The position numbers and the translations under genes are program-made. This document shows positions 35,910-47,396 of a DNA stretch of 64,000 bases, piece after piece. This DNA comes from Nymphaea colorata. Lineage: Eukaryota; Streptophyta; Magnoliopsida; Nymphaeales; Nymphaeaceae. The stretch spans positions 35,331,115 to 35,395,114 of the forward strand of contig NC_045138.2 of the NCBI RefSeq assembly GCF_008831285.2, given 5' to 3'. The stretch's first letter is position 1, and every line of letters begins with the position of its first letter. The notes under the pieces are model-generated. The model did not search any database, was not told the origin of the DNA, and was given only the letters and a program-made list of their open reading frames with translations.

Positions 35910-36918
35910 TGGTATCAGAGCAGTGGCATTGGTGAATTCCTCTGTTCTTGTTCCATGACTAAGGCAAGAAGACCATAGCGGTGAAAGGGGGAAAGGGGGA
36001 AAGTTCTTCTGGAATCCGTTTTTCTTCTGCTTCCGCCTCGAATCATTGTTTTCTTTCTAGTCGCTGGATTCCTCAACCTCCTTGCTCCTTTCACCGCTGC
36101 TGGCGTAGCATCGACATAGTTTTGGAATTCATTTTTTTTTTGTTCCTGCATAAACTGCTCTTACGAAACTGAATTTATATCAGACTTCCGACGACCGGCG
36201 CAGCCAGCTCTGGTGATGGACTTTGATGAGCCAGGGCTCATTGGATTCACCTGAGTCTCAAGAGGATTCCTACCAAATTTGAGATGTTTTGGTGCTGAAG
36301 TGAGGGAGAAATCAAAGAAAAAAGGAATTGGGTATTCTGTTTCTGTGTTTTTGCTTTGAATCCAGAAACTATGCCAGATTTCGGCGGCTGGTGCTGTCAT
36401 CTCCGGCATCAGAATACGTCTTGTATAGGCTCGTTGGAATCATCTGCTTCCGAGGATTCTACCTGCCAAATTTCAGATTTTTTGAAATAGCGGTTAAGGA
36501 GTTATGCATTTTTGAGTGACTGCCTATTGTTGGACTGTTTCCTGTGATGTTTGAAGTGCAGGTGGTAGGTCTTTCTTCTCCTGTGCTCTCTCACATTAAA
36601 ATTAACTGTCGAGCAGATTTGGAATGAGATTCTAAGTTGCTTGGGATCCCTCAGACTTTCAGCTTATTTGGAATTCACAGGAAGAAGCTACAGGTATTTG
36701 AAGTTTCACCTATCCCTGTGGATGCCCTGCTCCTGAATAGCCTCTTTCAAAAGGGCTTCCGCTTGCTCGCCCCTTTTTTCTCCACTGTTGAGGAAGAACA
36801 AGCAGCAGATGCCATCAGGCGGCTGGTTGATTTTTGTTTTATCTGAGCAGCTTCTTTTTTTCTGTTTCTGGAGCTGATTTTTTCACCGCCAGCAAGGGTA
36901 TTCCATCTTTGTATTGTC

Positions 36919-39900
36919 ATGGAGTTCAACACAGAAGCACAACCGTCTTCATTCCCACCAAATCATTATGATGGTGGATCCAGCAGTTCCAGAGTGGTGA
37001 CTCAAGAAAATCACCCTCTCAAGATCACAACGACTCTTTTTTCGGCGCCGACTACATCAGCTTATCCAAGGCAGCAAAGCTCTTTCTAACTGGTAAACGA
37101 AAATTCGGCTACATTACAGGTGCGATACCTAAACCTGAACCTACTGATCCTAAGTGTGCACAATGGGAATCTGAAAACGACATGGTTATGTCTTGGTTAT
37201 ACAATTCCATGGAGCCTCAAATCAGTAAGGGGCTTATGTTCATGGAAACAGCCAAAGAAATGTGGGATGCCGTTAAAGAAGTCTACGGCGAGCAAAGAAA
37301 CACTACTCGTATCCATGAATTACAAAATGAAATTACTAGGTTTATGCATCAAGATAAACCATTTAACGTGTATGTGGGTACTCTTCGAGGGATGTTTGAT
37401 GAAATGCTTATGTATCGACCACCCACTATTGATCTCAAGAACCATCAACAACGACTTGAAGAAGACAAAATTTTTAAACTTCTTGGTGGGCTTAGTCAAG
37501 ATTACGAGCATCTTCGGAGCCAAGTTCTTATGACGACCCCCCTTCCCTCATTCAATTTTGTTTGTGCTATGATCTAACGTGAATAAACTCGCAGAAAATT
37601 GATGATTTCCAGCCCTATCATATCCAATATCCAACCTACTGAGCATCCAGACAAGGTTGTGTATCTTTCTAAAGGGCAAAGTCCATCAAGAAACAAATCA
37701 TTGTCTGGGTCTACATCTCATGATCGACTTAAAAATCAATCTCGCTTCAACTGCACTTATTGTCAAAAACTTGGCCACACTCGAGATAAATGTTGGGACC
37801 TCATTGGCAAGCCACCTCGTGACAAAGGAGTCTCGCAAAAGCCAAACAAAGAGGACACGACAACCCATTTTGTCACTAAAGAAGAGATGATGAATTTTTT
37901 TTCTCAAATGGCAAAGACAAATTTGGTATCATCTCAACCAATCTCTGATGCAGTCAACACCGACGATCCATGTACATCATTTGCTTTTTCTTTACATTCT
38001 CCTCTCATAAATTGGGTAGTTGACTCCGGCGCCAGCGACCACATGACCAACCAACCTGCCATCTCAAAAAATTTTAAAAATTTTAAACCTGTTTTTACTG
38101 CTGATGGCTTGGCAATGTGGGTTGCTGGCTCAAGTCGCATGAAATTACTTTGTGATGGTAAAGACTCTGAAGTTCTACACGTTCCTAATATTTATACTAG
38201 TCTTCTATCTGTAAGCAAGATTACTCTTACACATAACTGCCTTGCAATTTTCTCGGCTAAGGATGTTGTTTTTCAGGACGAGGAATCGAAGAAAGTGATT
38301 GGTAGAGGTGTCCAACGCGGCGGCTTATATTTTTTAGATTCTGAGACTTTTGCTTTATTTAATCATGCTTCTTCTATTGCACAATTTGGTTTGTGGCATT
38401 CTAGATTAGGTCATGCTTCTCATAAAATTGTTCGAACATTATTCCCTCAGTTATCTATTTTTCCAAAATCTTGTGATGCTTGTGAATTTGCAAAGTCTAC
38501 TCTTGTGCCTTTTAATAATGTTGTCGAACGTAGCACTATATTTTTTGATCTTGTTCATTCTGATGTGTGGGGTCCCGCTCCACCTAATTCAATATCTGGA
38601 TTTCGATACTATGTGACATTTATTGTTGATAAGTCAAGGGTAACATGGATATATTTTTTAAAACACAAGCATGAGGTTTCTAAAAATTTTCAAAATTTTT
38701 ATCAAATGATTTTGACTCAATTTGGGACAAAGATCAAACATATTTGTTCTGACAATGGTGGTGAGTATATTAATGAAGTATTGCAGGATTTTTTATTACA
38801 AAAAGAAATATTGTCTCAAACGACTTGTACAGGCACACCGCAACAAAATGGTGTCGTGGAAAGGAAGAATCGTCATCTTTTGAATGTTGCTCGTGCTTTG
38901 ATGTTCCACATGAATATGCCAGATGAATATTGGGCAGATGCCATAGCTACATCATGCTATATAATTAATCGTCTTTCTAGTGAGAGACTTGAAAATATGG
39001 CCCCAATGGCAATTTTGACGCAACGATATGTCTCTGTCAATCATTTGAAAGTGTTCGGGTGCAAGTGTTTTGTTCATCTTCAACAGCAGTTTCGAAATAA
39101 GTTAGAAAAGCGTGCCATCAAGTGTGTCTTTGTTGGTTATTCCACTTCCAAGAAAGGTTTTAAGTGTTATGATCCTACCGCTAAGAAGTTGTATATCTCA
39201 AGGGACGTCAAATTCTTTGAAAACGAGCATTTCTTTTCTACATCAGTTCATTGTGAGGGGGAGATGCAGAGTCATAGTAACTACAACCACAATGAATCTT
39301 GCCAACAATTTATTCCCAAGACCTTTTTTCCAGTTTTTGATGGCTTCAATTCCAGCACCCCTCTGGATGGCTTCAATTCCAGCACCCCTCCACCGCTCTC
39401 TTACACTGAAGTGAGTAGTTCTGAACCTCAAAATCGCGAGTCAACCTCTTTGAGCCCACAAAGCCAAACTATTGACAATAGCATACCTAAGGGAAGAAGA
39501 TCGTCTAGAATGACACGTCCACCCTCTAGGTTTAGCGATTTCTATCCATTCTATTCCAATCTTGCTTACTCTAGCTCCAAACCTCCCATCGAAAAACACA
39601 TAGACTTTAGTGAACTGTCAACCAAGTACCAACACTATGTCCTCAACTCGTACTCTCTACATGAACCTTCAACCTTTCAGGAAGCCAGTCTTGACTCTGA
39701 ATGGCAGAAAGCCATGAATGAAGAGTTAACAGTCTTAGAGAAACATCAAACTTGGACTATAGTTCCCTTGCCAGAAGGAAAGAAACCAGTGGGATGTCGG
39801 TGGATATACAAAATAAAATACAACAGTGACGGCAGTGTGGATAGATACAAAGCCAGATTAGTCGCAAAAGGATACACCCAACAAGAAGGTATTGACTTCA

Positions 39901-41190
39901 CAGAGACCTTCGCTCCTGTTACTAAGATGAACTCTATTCGTATCCTTCTATTAGTGGTAGCAAATAAGAACTGAGAATCATTTCAACTTGATGTCAAGAA
40001 TGCTTTTTTACATGGGAATTTAGAAGAAGAAGTTTATATGAATCCACCGCAGGGCGTCAAACATAAGCCTGGTTACGTGTGCAGACTCAAAAAATTGATC
40101 TATGGGCTAAAGCAGTCTCCACGAGCATGGTTTTTAAAACTCAGTAGTGTACTCATTGAGATCGGATTTAAGCAAAGTACTGCAGACTACACTATGTTTG
40201 TCTCTCATTCCTGACAAGGTATTGTTATTTTATTGGTGTATGTCGATGACATTATTGTTATAGGAGACAATGTTGAACAAATGAAGAAAGTCAAGGCCAT
40301 ATTGCACGACAAGTTTGAAATTAAGGATTTAGGAAAATTGAGTTATTTTTTGGGTATTGCACATTCAAAGGAAGACATTTTTTTTATGTCAAATGAAATA
40401 CATGTTGGACCTTCTCAAAGAAGCATGATTTCTAGGAGCTAAGCCGAGTTTGACTCCTCTTGACCTCAACTACAAAATCAGAAAAGATGATGGGAAACCC
40501 ATTCAAGATGTTCAAGGCTTTCAACGACTTATTGAAAAGCTAATTTATTTAACCGTAACTCGGCCAGACATCATGTTTGCAGTCAACATGATAAGCCAAG
40601 TCATGCAATGTCCTCGATCTATACATTTGTAAACTGTTCATCGTATTCTTAAATATTTAAAGGTGAGTCCAGGAAAAGAAATTTTAATGAAACGGAACAA
40701 CAACCTTGAAGTGATTGGATACACAGACGCAGACTGGGCTGGAGATCAGAGTGATAGAAAGTCTACCACTAGTTTTTGTACTATGGTGGGAGGTGACCTT
40801 GTCACATGGAAAAGCAAAAAGCAAAATGTGGTGGCTAGGTCCAGTGCTGAAGCTGAATACAGAGTTATGGCCACATGTGCTAGTGAACTTGTGTGGGTCA
40901 ATGCACTTCTTCTTGATATGGGAATCAAAATTGAAAAACCTATGAGTCTCATGTGCGACAACATGGCAGCCATTCATATTGGTGCAAACCCAGTGTTCCA
41001 TGAACGCACAAAACATATCGAGCTTGATTGTCATTTCATTCGTGAAAAAATTCAGAACAAAACCATATGTACCCGTCATGTTGGTACCCAATATCAATTG
41101 ACAGATATATTTACTAAAGCCTTAGGAAAGGAGCGCCATCAATGGATTACTAGCAAGTTGTGGCAGATCGACATCAGCTCTCCAACTTGA
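36919..41190 (+). pseudogene. Decayed gag-pol of the outer Copia element
   Basis: Gag starts near ATG 36919. After a frameshift near 37040 it reads AKLFLTGKRKFGYITGAIPK and onward. Two stops at 37575 and 37584 interrupt it. The 791-codon stretch 37599-39974 holds the zinc knuckle [14 protein letters not shown], the protease motif [13 protein letters not shown], the integrase ([40 protein letters not shown]; all three catalytic acidic residues present) and the start of the reverse transcriptase ([20 protein letters not shown]). TGA codons at 39972 and 40212 and a frameshift near 40405 break the RT, whose YVDD box is intact (40236-40247). The RNase H region follows (TDADWAG, ARSSAEAEY, HERTKHIE), interrupted by TAA at 40630. 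A 27-base tandem duplication (39339-39392) repeats DGFNSSTP. It is non-functional as it stands. Confidence 0.92.
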
Positions 41191-41199
41191 GGGGGAGAT

Positions 41200-41451
41200 T
41201 GTTGAGGCAACGGCTAGTCTGCAGCAACAAACTTTCCTCTTGTGCAGAAGTTTTTTCCCTTTCGTTGTTTTATTTCCTTTGTTGTTCCCATCGGTTCTCC
41301 TCAATATATGTCTGTAAGGGTGAACCACCAAAAACAAGAAAGAATGAAAAGAAAAAGTCTGGTTTTGTTCGTTCGTGGATGTAGGCAGCAATAGCCGAAC
41401 CACGTTAACTCTTGTTTGTGTGTGATTGCCATCTTTCTTCAATATTTGACA
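41200..41451 (+). repeat. Outer Copia 3' LTR
   Basis: A complete 252-base LTR, TGTTGAGGCA to ATATTTGACA. It serves as the uninterrupted reference that shows where the inner element entered the 5' copy. Confidence 0.93.
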
Positions 41452-41486
41452 CAGATCTTCGTTTCCAACGGGAAGGGAACAAGAGT

Positions 41487-42348
41487 ATGAGAGAGGTTGT
41501 TCGCTGTTTTTTATTCCTAGCTCTACGTTTTGCATTACTAACTAAAAAACCCGCTGCAGTATGCTCTCTTGCACTAGTCTACGACAGGTTCGGTATAGCT
41601 TTTATCATTTGAAAGCTTATCCTCTGTCATTTTCTAATGTCATTGTCATTTCCCAGCTGGAAAGTGATGTAAGATTTATTTCAACCACTATAAATTTATG
41701 GGTGCTTATACGGAGGATACAAACGATATTTTCCTTCCACTTGTTCCTCTTTTTCTCCTCAAAGAGGAAATGTTTCACCTACATTCTCTGGTTATTTTTC
41801 AGCACAAGCACACACATTCTGGATTTCTCAATCAGGTACTCTATTTAGTGAAATATTTACCTGTTCAAAAAGGTTTACTTCTTTTCATGATGTCAGTAGG
41901 TGCAAAACAAATGAACGTGCATATTTTCTAGCTCCACCCTACATGCCTTATGTTCATCTGCAATTATATTTTCAACTTCTATACTGCCTATGGCTTCTTG
42001 GAGACAACATGTAGTTGATTTCTGTGTCAAACTTTGTTCGGTCTATAAAGAAAGCTAGATATATATGTTCTGAAAAAGAAAAATGGTAAAATCTTTACAT
42101 TTCTGTTCTGGTTCGTCGTCTTCATTCTTTTTTCCTTTTGTTTGTGGTGTCCATGTCACAGAGTGCCCAGCGGCTTGCACTTTCAGGTGCTCAAAGACTA
42201 CATATCTCAAGCCACGCAAGTTCTTCTATCAAAGTTGCTGCTTGATGTGTAGGTGTGTGCCACCAGGACCAGATACTTGCGCCCACAAGGGGGCATGCCG
42301 TTGCTACAATAACTGGAAGACGAAGAGAGGCAGACCCAATGCCCTTAG
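41487..42348 (+). pseudogene. Broken GASA/snakin (gibberellin-regulated) cysteine-rich peptide gene
   Basis: The last exon starts at about 42162 after a CACAG acceptor and encodes the GASA domain: CPAACTFRCSKTTYLKPRKF, then CVPPG and CRCYNNWKTKRG. The family has 12 conserved cysteines; here those expected in KPCxFFC are Arg and Tyr. A one-base deletion before 42340 shifts the frame, so the normal ending Cys-Pro-stop (TGC CCT TAG, 42340-42348) is read out of frame and its last Cys is lost. One extra Cys occurs in PDTCAHKGAC. A possible first exon at ATG 41487 (MREVVRCFLFLALRFALL) looks like a signal peptide, and a small middle exon may lie at about 41798-41835. GASA peptides are secreted and act in growth, redox and defence. 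The 3' end of the outer Copia insertion is 31 bases upstream of this ATG. The domain is sure; the upstream exons are tentative. Confidence 0.75.
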
Positions 42349-42747
42349 GAATCGAATTCCCATGATTCCTAACGCTCTATTCTTTTCTCATGTTTGGCTA
42401 GTATCCAGTTGTTCTATGAAGCTAAAACCAGTTTTCCATGTTCTCGTAAGTCATCTAAGGTGATGAGCTAAAAGCAGTTACCTTGTTCCTGTATGTCATC
42501 GAAGTTGATAAGGCCACAGTTTGAGTGTTTTTGTATATCAACTAAGGTGCTAAGACCACCTGGGGAGAGGCTAATAGACGTAGTTCCTTTTCATCTTGGC
42601 TTCTGAAGTAATCGCCTCACATATTAAACAAAGAAGCGGTTGTTGCTGCTGCTTTTTGCAAATGATCCATCTCCGCATGTTGTGATGTGTAAACACCGAT
42701 GTTACTGAGATGATGTTACAGTTTCTCTATGAATAGCAGGCTGGGGA

Positions 42748-43807
42748 TAGGGCTGCACAACGAGTCGAGCCAGCTCGGGCTCGACTCGAACTCGCTCGGA
42801 AAAACTCGACTCAAGTTCGACTCGTTTATAAACGAGTCGAGTTTGAGTTTAAACTTATACTCAAACCATTAAATGAGTCGAGTTCGAGTTGTAAGAACTC
42901 GACTCGTTTATGCTCGGCTCGGCTCGATTATTGAAAATCGTTTCACTTAATTATACAAACCGGTTCACCGAGCCGCCAAAACCGGTTCACGATTTAGGTT
43001 AAAACTTTTTGTGTATTCTGTTTTCATTTTTAACTTTTTGTTTTGACTTCTCCCTCTGTCTCTCTCATTTCTACGAGACTGATGGCCATTTGCTCCCCAC
43101 TTTCCCTCGCTCCTCTCTGCAAGCTCCTGTTTGGGAAACCTGTGTCAAGAGATTGGGAGCGCAAGGCAATCTTTGAGGCGATGGGCAATGTGATACGGAG
43201 GCTCTTTGATGATGTGTTGGGTAATAAGGAAATGAGGGTATGCTCCCTTTCCACTCTGATCACCTTCTTTTTCCTTCTTTCCACCTGCCCATGTGGGCAA
43301 TCTTCTCTTAGTTTCTGTTGTTGATTGTGTGCCTCTATGGAGCTTCATTTGTGCCTTGTTGGCTTTTGTTTTGTTCAACTTTTATCTCTTTCTGTTGACT
43401 TGTTCATGTGGGTGTAGTGGGGAGATGTTCTTTTGCATTTGTTGATGGTGAGATGAAACTGTAACGAGAAATCCTTTCAAAGAATGTATTGTAAGTTTGT
43501 GATGCGTACAGAGGTTGCTTTCGTGTAAAATGGTGAGATGAAACTGTAACGAACAACATTTGTTGATGCTCTTTATGCATCTGTGATGCGTACAGAGGAG
43601 CTTTCTCTCTGTGCAGCTTTCCCTTTTTTATAAATTTGTGATGCGTACAAAGGAACATTGTTCATTTTTTGCCCTTATTCAAAGGTGTTCACTGGTAAAC
43701 GAGTTAGGTAAGTCGAGCTCGAGCTTGCGTCAGAGCTCGAGCTCTTTGAGCTGAGTCGAGTTCGAGCTGGGCGAGCTCGAGCTCGACTTGGCTCATGTGC
43801 AGCCCTA
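42748..43807. mobile_element. hAT-like non-autonomous element with GAGCTCGA-rich ends
   Basis: The inverted ends are TAGGGCTGCACAACGAG and, reverse-complemented, TAGGGCTGCACATGAGC. A perfect 8-base duplication GCTGGGGA lies at 42740-42747 and 43808-43815. Subterminal regions are packed with CGAGTCGAG/GAGCTCGA words, a known style of plant hAT MITE. The interior contains an exon-like stretch (about 43082-43240, followed by a GTATGC donor-like site) whose translation I do not recognise. It also has repeats: GGTGAGATGAAACTGTAACGA occurs at about 43447 and 43529, and TGTGATGCGTACA recurs three times. Confidence 0.8.
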
Positions 43808-43993
43808 GCTGGGGAGGAGGAATTCACTCCTCGGGTCGACTACTCTGTCCCTTTGTGCTTAAAGGAACACAACCATGTGGTGCTGGTGGATCCCTTGGGA
43901 CTTGCTGCTTGACCGGTCTCTGCTTCGTGTTTTCATACTTAGGGGCCCATTTGATTGTCGGGTGAAATTTGAAGGAAGGGGTGAAATCTGTAT

Positions 43994-44093
43994 GGGCGGG
44001 TGAAATTTCACCCGCCCGTCTCACGCCGTATCAAACGGCGTGAAATTTCACCCGTTTTTCGTTAAAGCGAGCGGGTGAAATTTCACCCGCTCG
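43994..44093. repeat. Cluster of AAATTT-centred palindromes at the Harbinger 5' end
   Basis: Two perfect palindromes, 24 bases (43994-44017) and 26 bases (44068-44093), share the core GGGTGAAATTTCACCC. An imperfect third lies between them, and a half-related GGGTGAAATTTGAAGG occurs just inside the terminal repeat. They could fold into hairpins or serve as transposase-binding sites. Confidence 0.85.
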
Positions 44094-44109
44094 ATTTTTT
44101 CCGTCTCAC

Positions 44110-44390
44110 ACCCATTTTCCCCTCTTTTCTCTCTTCGTCGACGGCCTTCTTCCCCTTTCCTCTCTGACTCGCTGCCTCACCTCTCTCGCTCTCTCGCTGA
44201 CTCACCTTTCTCGCTGCCTCACCTCTCTCGCTCTCTTGTTCCTCTCCTCTCTCGCTGCCTTTCCTCTCTCGTTGTTCTTTCTTCTCTCGCTCTGTCAGTC
44301 CTCTCTTCTCTCGCTGTTATCTTGCTCTCTCCTTCCTCTCCTCTCTCGCTCTCTTGTTCCTCCCCTCTTTTCTCGACATCGCTTGCTTGC
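44110..44390. repeat. CT-rich low-complexity tract
   Basis: Irregular repeats of CTCTCTCGCTGCCT-like and CCTCTCCTCTCTCGCT-like words. The Arg/Glu-rich ORF on the opposite strand is a by-product of this composition. Confidence 0.8.
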
Positions 44391-46276
44391 AGCAACAGGT
44401 GAGTCCATGATCTTGTCGCTCTCTCACATGCTTGTTGGTGAAAACCTATCTCTCCTTTAACTGTTTTGTATTGGCAGGCCTTCTTCTGCAATAGGAGATC
44501 TGGGTTAATCCCTCTTCGTTGCTCCTTCAATCAGGTATGCCTCTCACAACCGACAAATTAGTTCTACTCCTTCGTCCTCTCTTCTTTCCTTTCTCTTCTG
44601 CAACAGGGGGATATCCTAAACAACATGGATGAATTTTTTTTTAACTGTTAGTTCTCTGTTCTGCTAATTTGCTGCATATGTTTTGCTAAACAACATGGTC
44701 CCATGCATTCAGACCACCAAAACCATGTTTGGAATATCTTAGACCGATGTTGTGCATGGAAGATCAGAGGCTTTTTAGATAAGCCACACATGACACAACC
44801 ATGTTTGGAATTTGTGCGTGTGCCCAACATTCTTCCTCAGTTGTCACAGATGACAAGTCAATAATATATATTTGGTGTTTTCCTGCTGGTTATTTAAGGT
44901 TTTTATGTATAGCAATTATTCATTTTTTTTAGCTGCTATCAAAGTTTTTAGTTCTTGTTTGTAAAATGCAAACTTGTATCTTGTACAAAGTGCTCATTTT
45001 ATGTTAATGTTTTGAGGTGCTTTTACATGATTATGCCCTATTTTTCTTCAAACTTTTGTTTTTCTTGCATCGTACTAATAACACCTTTTTCTTTTCGGTT
45101 AATATAGCCATTGTCCACCATCATCGAAGGAGGCACAAAGTGTTTGGTTAACAATAGAAAAGGTAATTTCCTTTAACTTTTGCTTTGTTTCTTGATTTCT
45201 TTAGCTTCTCATGCTTATCAGTGCAGAAATACCAAGTTCCATTTTCTTTCGTAAGACATAGTGATCTTTGTGATGCTAACTTCATGATACTTGGTGTTCT
45301 GTTTCTCAATATATATTTGGTGTTTTGTTTTCTTTTATGTGAACTTGGCACTGAGATGGATTTACCTGATCTTAGCATTTTAGTGATGCAACACATTTAA
45401 TGAGTGTATCTTACATTATCCAGAGCAGTCATGTCGAATTGAAGTTAACATATCCACTTTATGCTACTTCAACATGTCGTAAAGTCTACTTTAGGCTAAC
45501 TTCTGAATGTAGAGTATGTTGTTATTAGATGTTTTTGATCCCCGAGCATAAACTTTCATCATCTGAAAGGAACTGCTTGGGAACCTGTTATGCCCCAAAT
45601 ACTCCACATGTTTTTGGAGATTATGATTGTAAATTGATGCTACATCTGCTTAGAGTTGCAGAGTACTTATAACTGTTGTATGGAATAAGGGAATGTGTTT
45701 ATGCCAACAGGAGCTCTGCCCACCTGAATAAGACAACTTAAAACTTCCAAGTTGAAGGATAACCAACAATGTGCTAAGAAACTCCACGTCTTCATGGCTT
45801 TCTAACACTGTCACATTATGGAATCTTTCTTCCCAAAAACGTTTGCTGTAAAGTTAATGGCTTTCCATTCAAAAGTTGTCTTTTGCTCTCAACTTATAGA
45901 GTTAGTTCCCGATTATCTTTTGCTGTAAAAAAATAGAGTTTACTCTTGATTTTGTACCACCGGCTTCCTGTGGTCACCTGCCTTCCTATTTTCTGATTTT
46001 TTTAACATTTGAGCCTGCCATGCATGGTTCCAAAGTCCCCTTTTTTCTATGCTTATGGTTGCATTCTTCATGTAGCATGCATGAACTACTAGGAGATTCA
46101 CTATATAATGTATTGCATCATACATTGTACAAAACAACTTTTTCATGCTAAATTTTTGAAAACTGTAGTTGTGAAGAATTATTGTACAAAACGTTACCAT
46201 GGAAGACAGCGGTCCTTAAAGGGAAAATCTTACGTAGACTGAACCATAAATGGACTACTTAGTCTAGCTTCTTGTG

Positions 46277-46906
46277 GAGCATTCACGCATGCCTTACAAG
46301 AAATCTGGTGGAGGTTTGAAGCCTAAAGCATACACAGCTATTGAAAAAACCATGATGAAAAGATTCAGTCCAGAATTCACTAAAGAGAAAATAAAAAACA
46401 AATTGAAGTATTCCAAACTCAACTTGTCAATCATGAAAGAAATGTTGAATACAAGTGGGTTTGGCTACGACCAAATTAACAAATGTATTCAGGTCGACCC
46501 CCAAGTATGGAATGACTACATTGAGGTAAGTTAGACAATTCATACTATTAGGTTTTGTTTCACATGTCTTTACTTGTGCTTGTGCAATATATGAACACAT
46601 GAATTTTTTCAAAAATATCAGAATAGAAAATAGTACAGAGGACCAAAAGTATGGAGATACTATGATGAGTTCACCGAGGTCTATGACAAATCTTATGCAA
46701 CTGGAAAAGACGCAATCACATTGAACAACATGCTACATGATGACATTGAACCACTCCCATCTACACTTGCATCTCAGTCGACTCCTTTGTACATGCAACC
46801 TGATAGTGAACAATCATTCACACAGATGCTTAATGAAGATAGTCCCCTACAATCGTCAGCACCTCCAACTCTGACAACTTCTGACAAACAATACAACTAC
46901 ACGTAG
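46277..46906 (+). pseudogene. Myb/SANT-like DNA-binding protein of the Harbinger element (decayed)
   Basis: The first segment ends at a GTAAGT donor near 46526 and encodes FTKEKIKNKLKYSKLNLSIM and VDPQVWNDYIE. This is the pattern of the Myb/SANT-like proteins encoded beside PIF/Harbinger transposases (EKVKNRLKxLKK..., then EPEVWDELIK). The second segment after a CAG acceptor (about 46621) has a TAG four codons in, then GPKVWRYYDEFTEVYDKSYA, matching the family's NYEKLVELYGKDRATG region. The N-terminal tryptophan part is not found. In the family this protein helps the transposase bind and enter the nucleus. Nonsense codons make it a pseudogene. Confidence 0.75.
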
Positions 46907-47396
46907 GTAAAAAAGGAACAGGTCAACCAATGATGACGTATATTACAATTTGTTGAACGGTATAGCTCAGAATGTGGACACTTTCACACATACTTGTAGA
47001 GGGTTTCAATATGTCAAATGTTGCGAAATTTTACAAGAGATGGTAGACATTGGGCTCCTAGATAGTCATACGCGACTGATGAGTATGGACATGTTAGCAG
47101 AGGACACCAATTCCATGATCTTTGTCAACGTTCCACCTTCAAATTGGGTGACATGGTTGACGCGTAGACTTGTTGATTCGTAGGTAAGAGTTGATTGTTA
47201 TACATTCAATTATTTGTATAATTCATGTCACGCAAAACATTTCTTGTGTGTTATTAGTATAATTCCATGATCTTCGATGTTGTTTGAAATTGTTATTGTT
47301 CATGCAATCTGTTCTTGTTCTTGTACTTAAACACATGTTTGAAATTATGTTATTCAATAAATTACCTTATATGTACATGCAGTTTAGTCCAAATGA

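Larger units (their letters stand above)
30598..41451 (+). mobile_element. Outer Copia retrotransposon, interrupted by a second Copia element
   Basis: The 5' LTR is split (30598-30784 and 35843-35909); the 3' LTR is 41200-41451. Both start TGTTGAGGCA and end ATATTTGACA. The primer-binding site TGGTATCAGAGC follows at 35910, matching the initiator-tRNA-Met type, and a purine-rich tract (GAGGGGGAGA) precedes the 3' LTR. Flanking pentamers are CATAT (30593-30597) and CAGAT (41452-41456), 4 of 5 identical. The domain order PR-IN-RT-RNase H is that of Copia. By eye the LTRs differ at about 8 of 235 comparable positions, plus one micro-inversion. It sits directly in front of a GASA-type gene remnant. 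Confidence 0.93.

Noticed and set aside
44219-44530. Minus-strand ORF rich in Arg and Glu
   Set aside because: It is the translation of a CT-rich low-complexity tract inside the Harbinger element.
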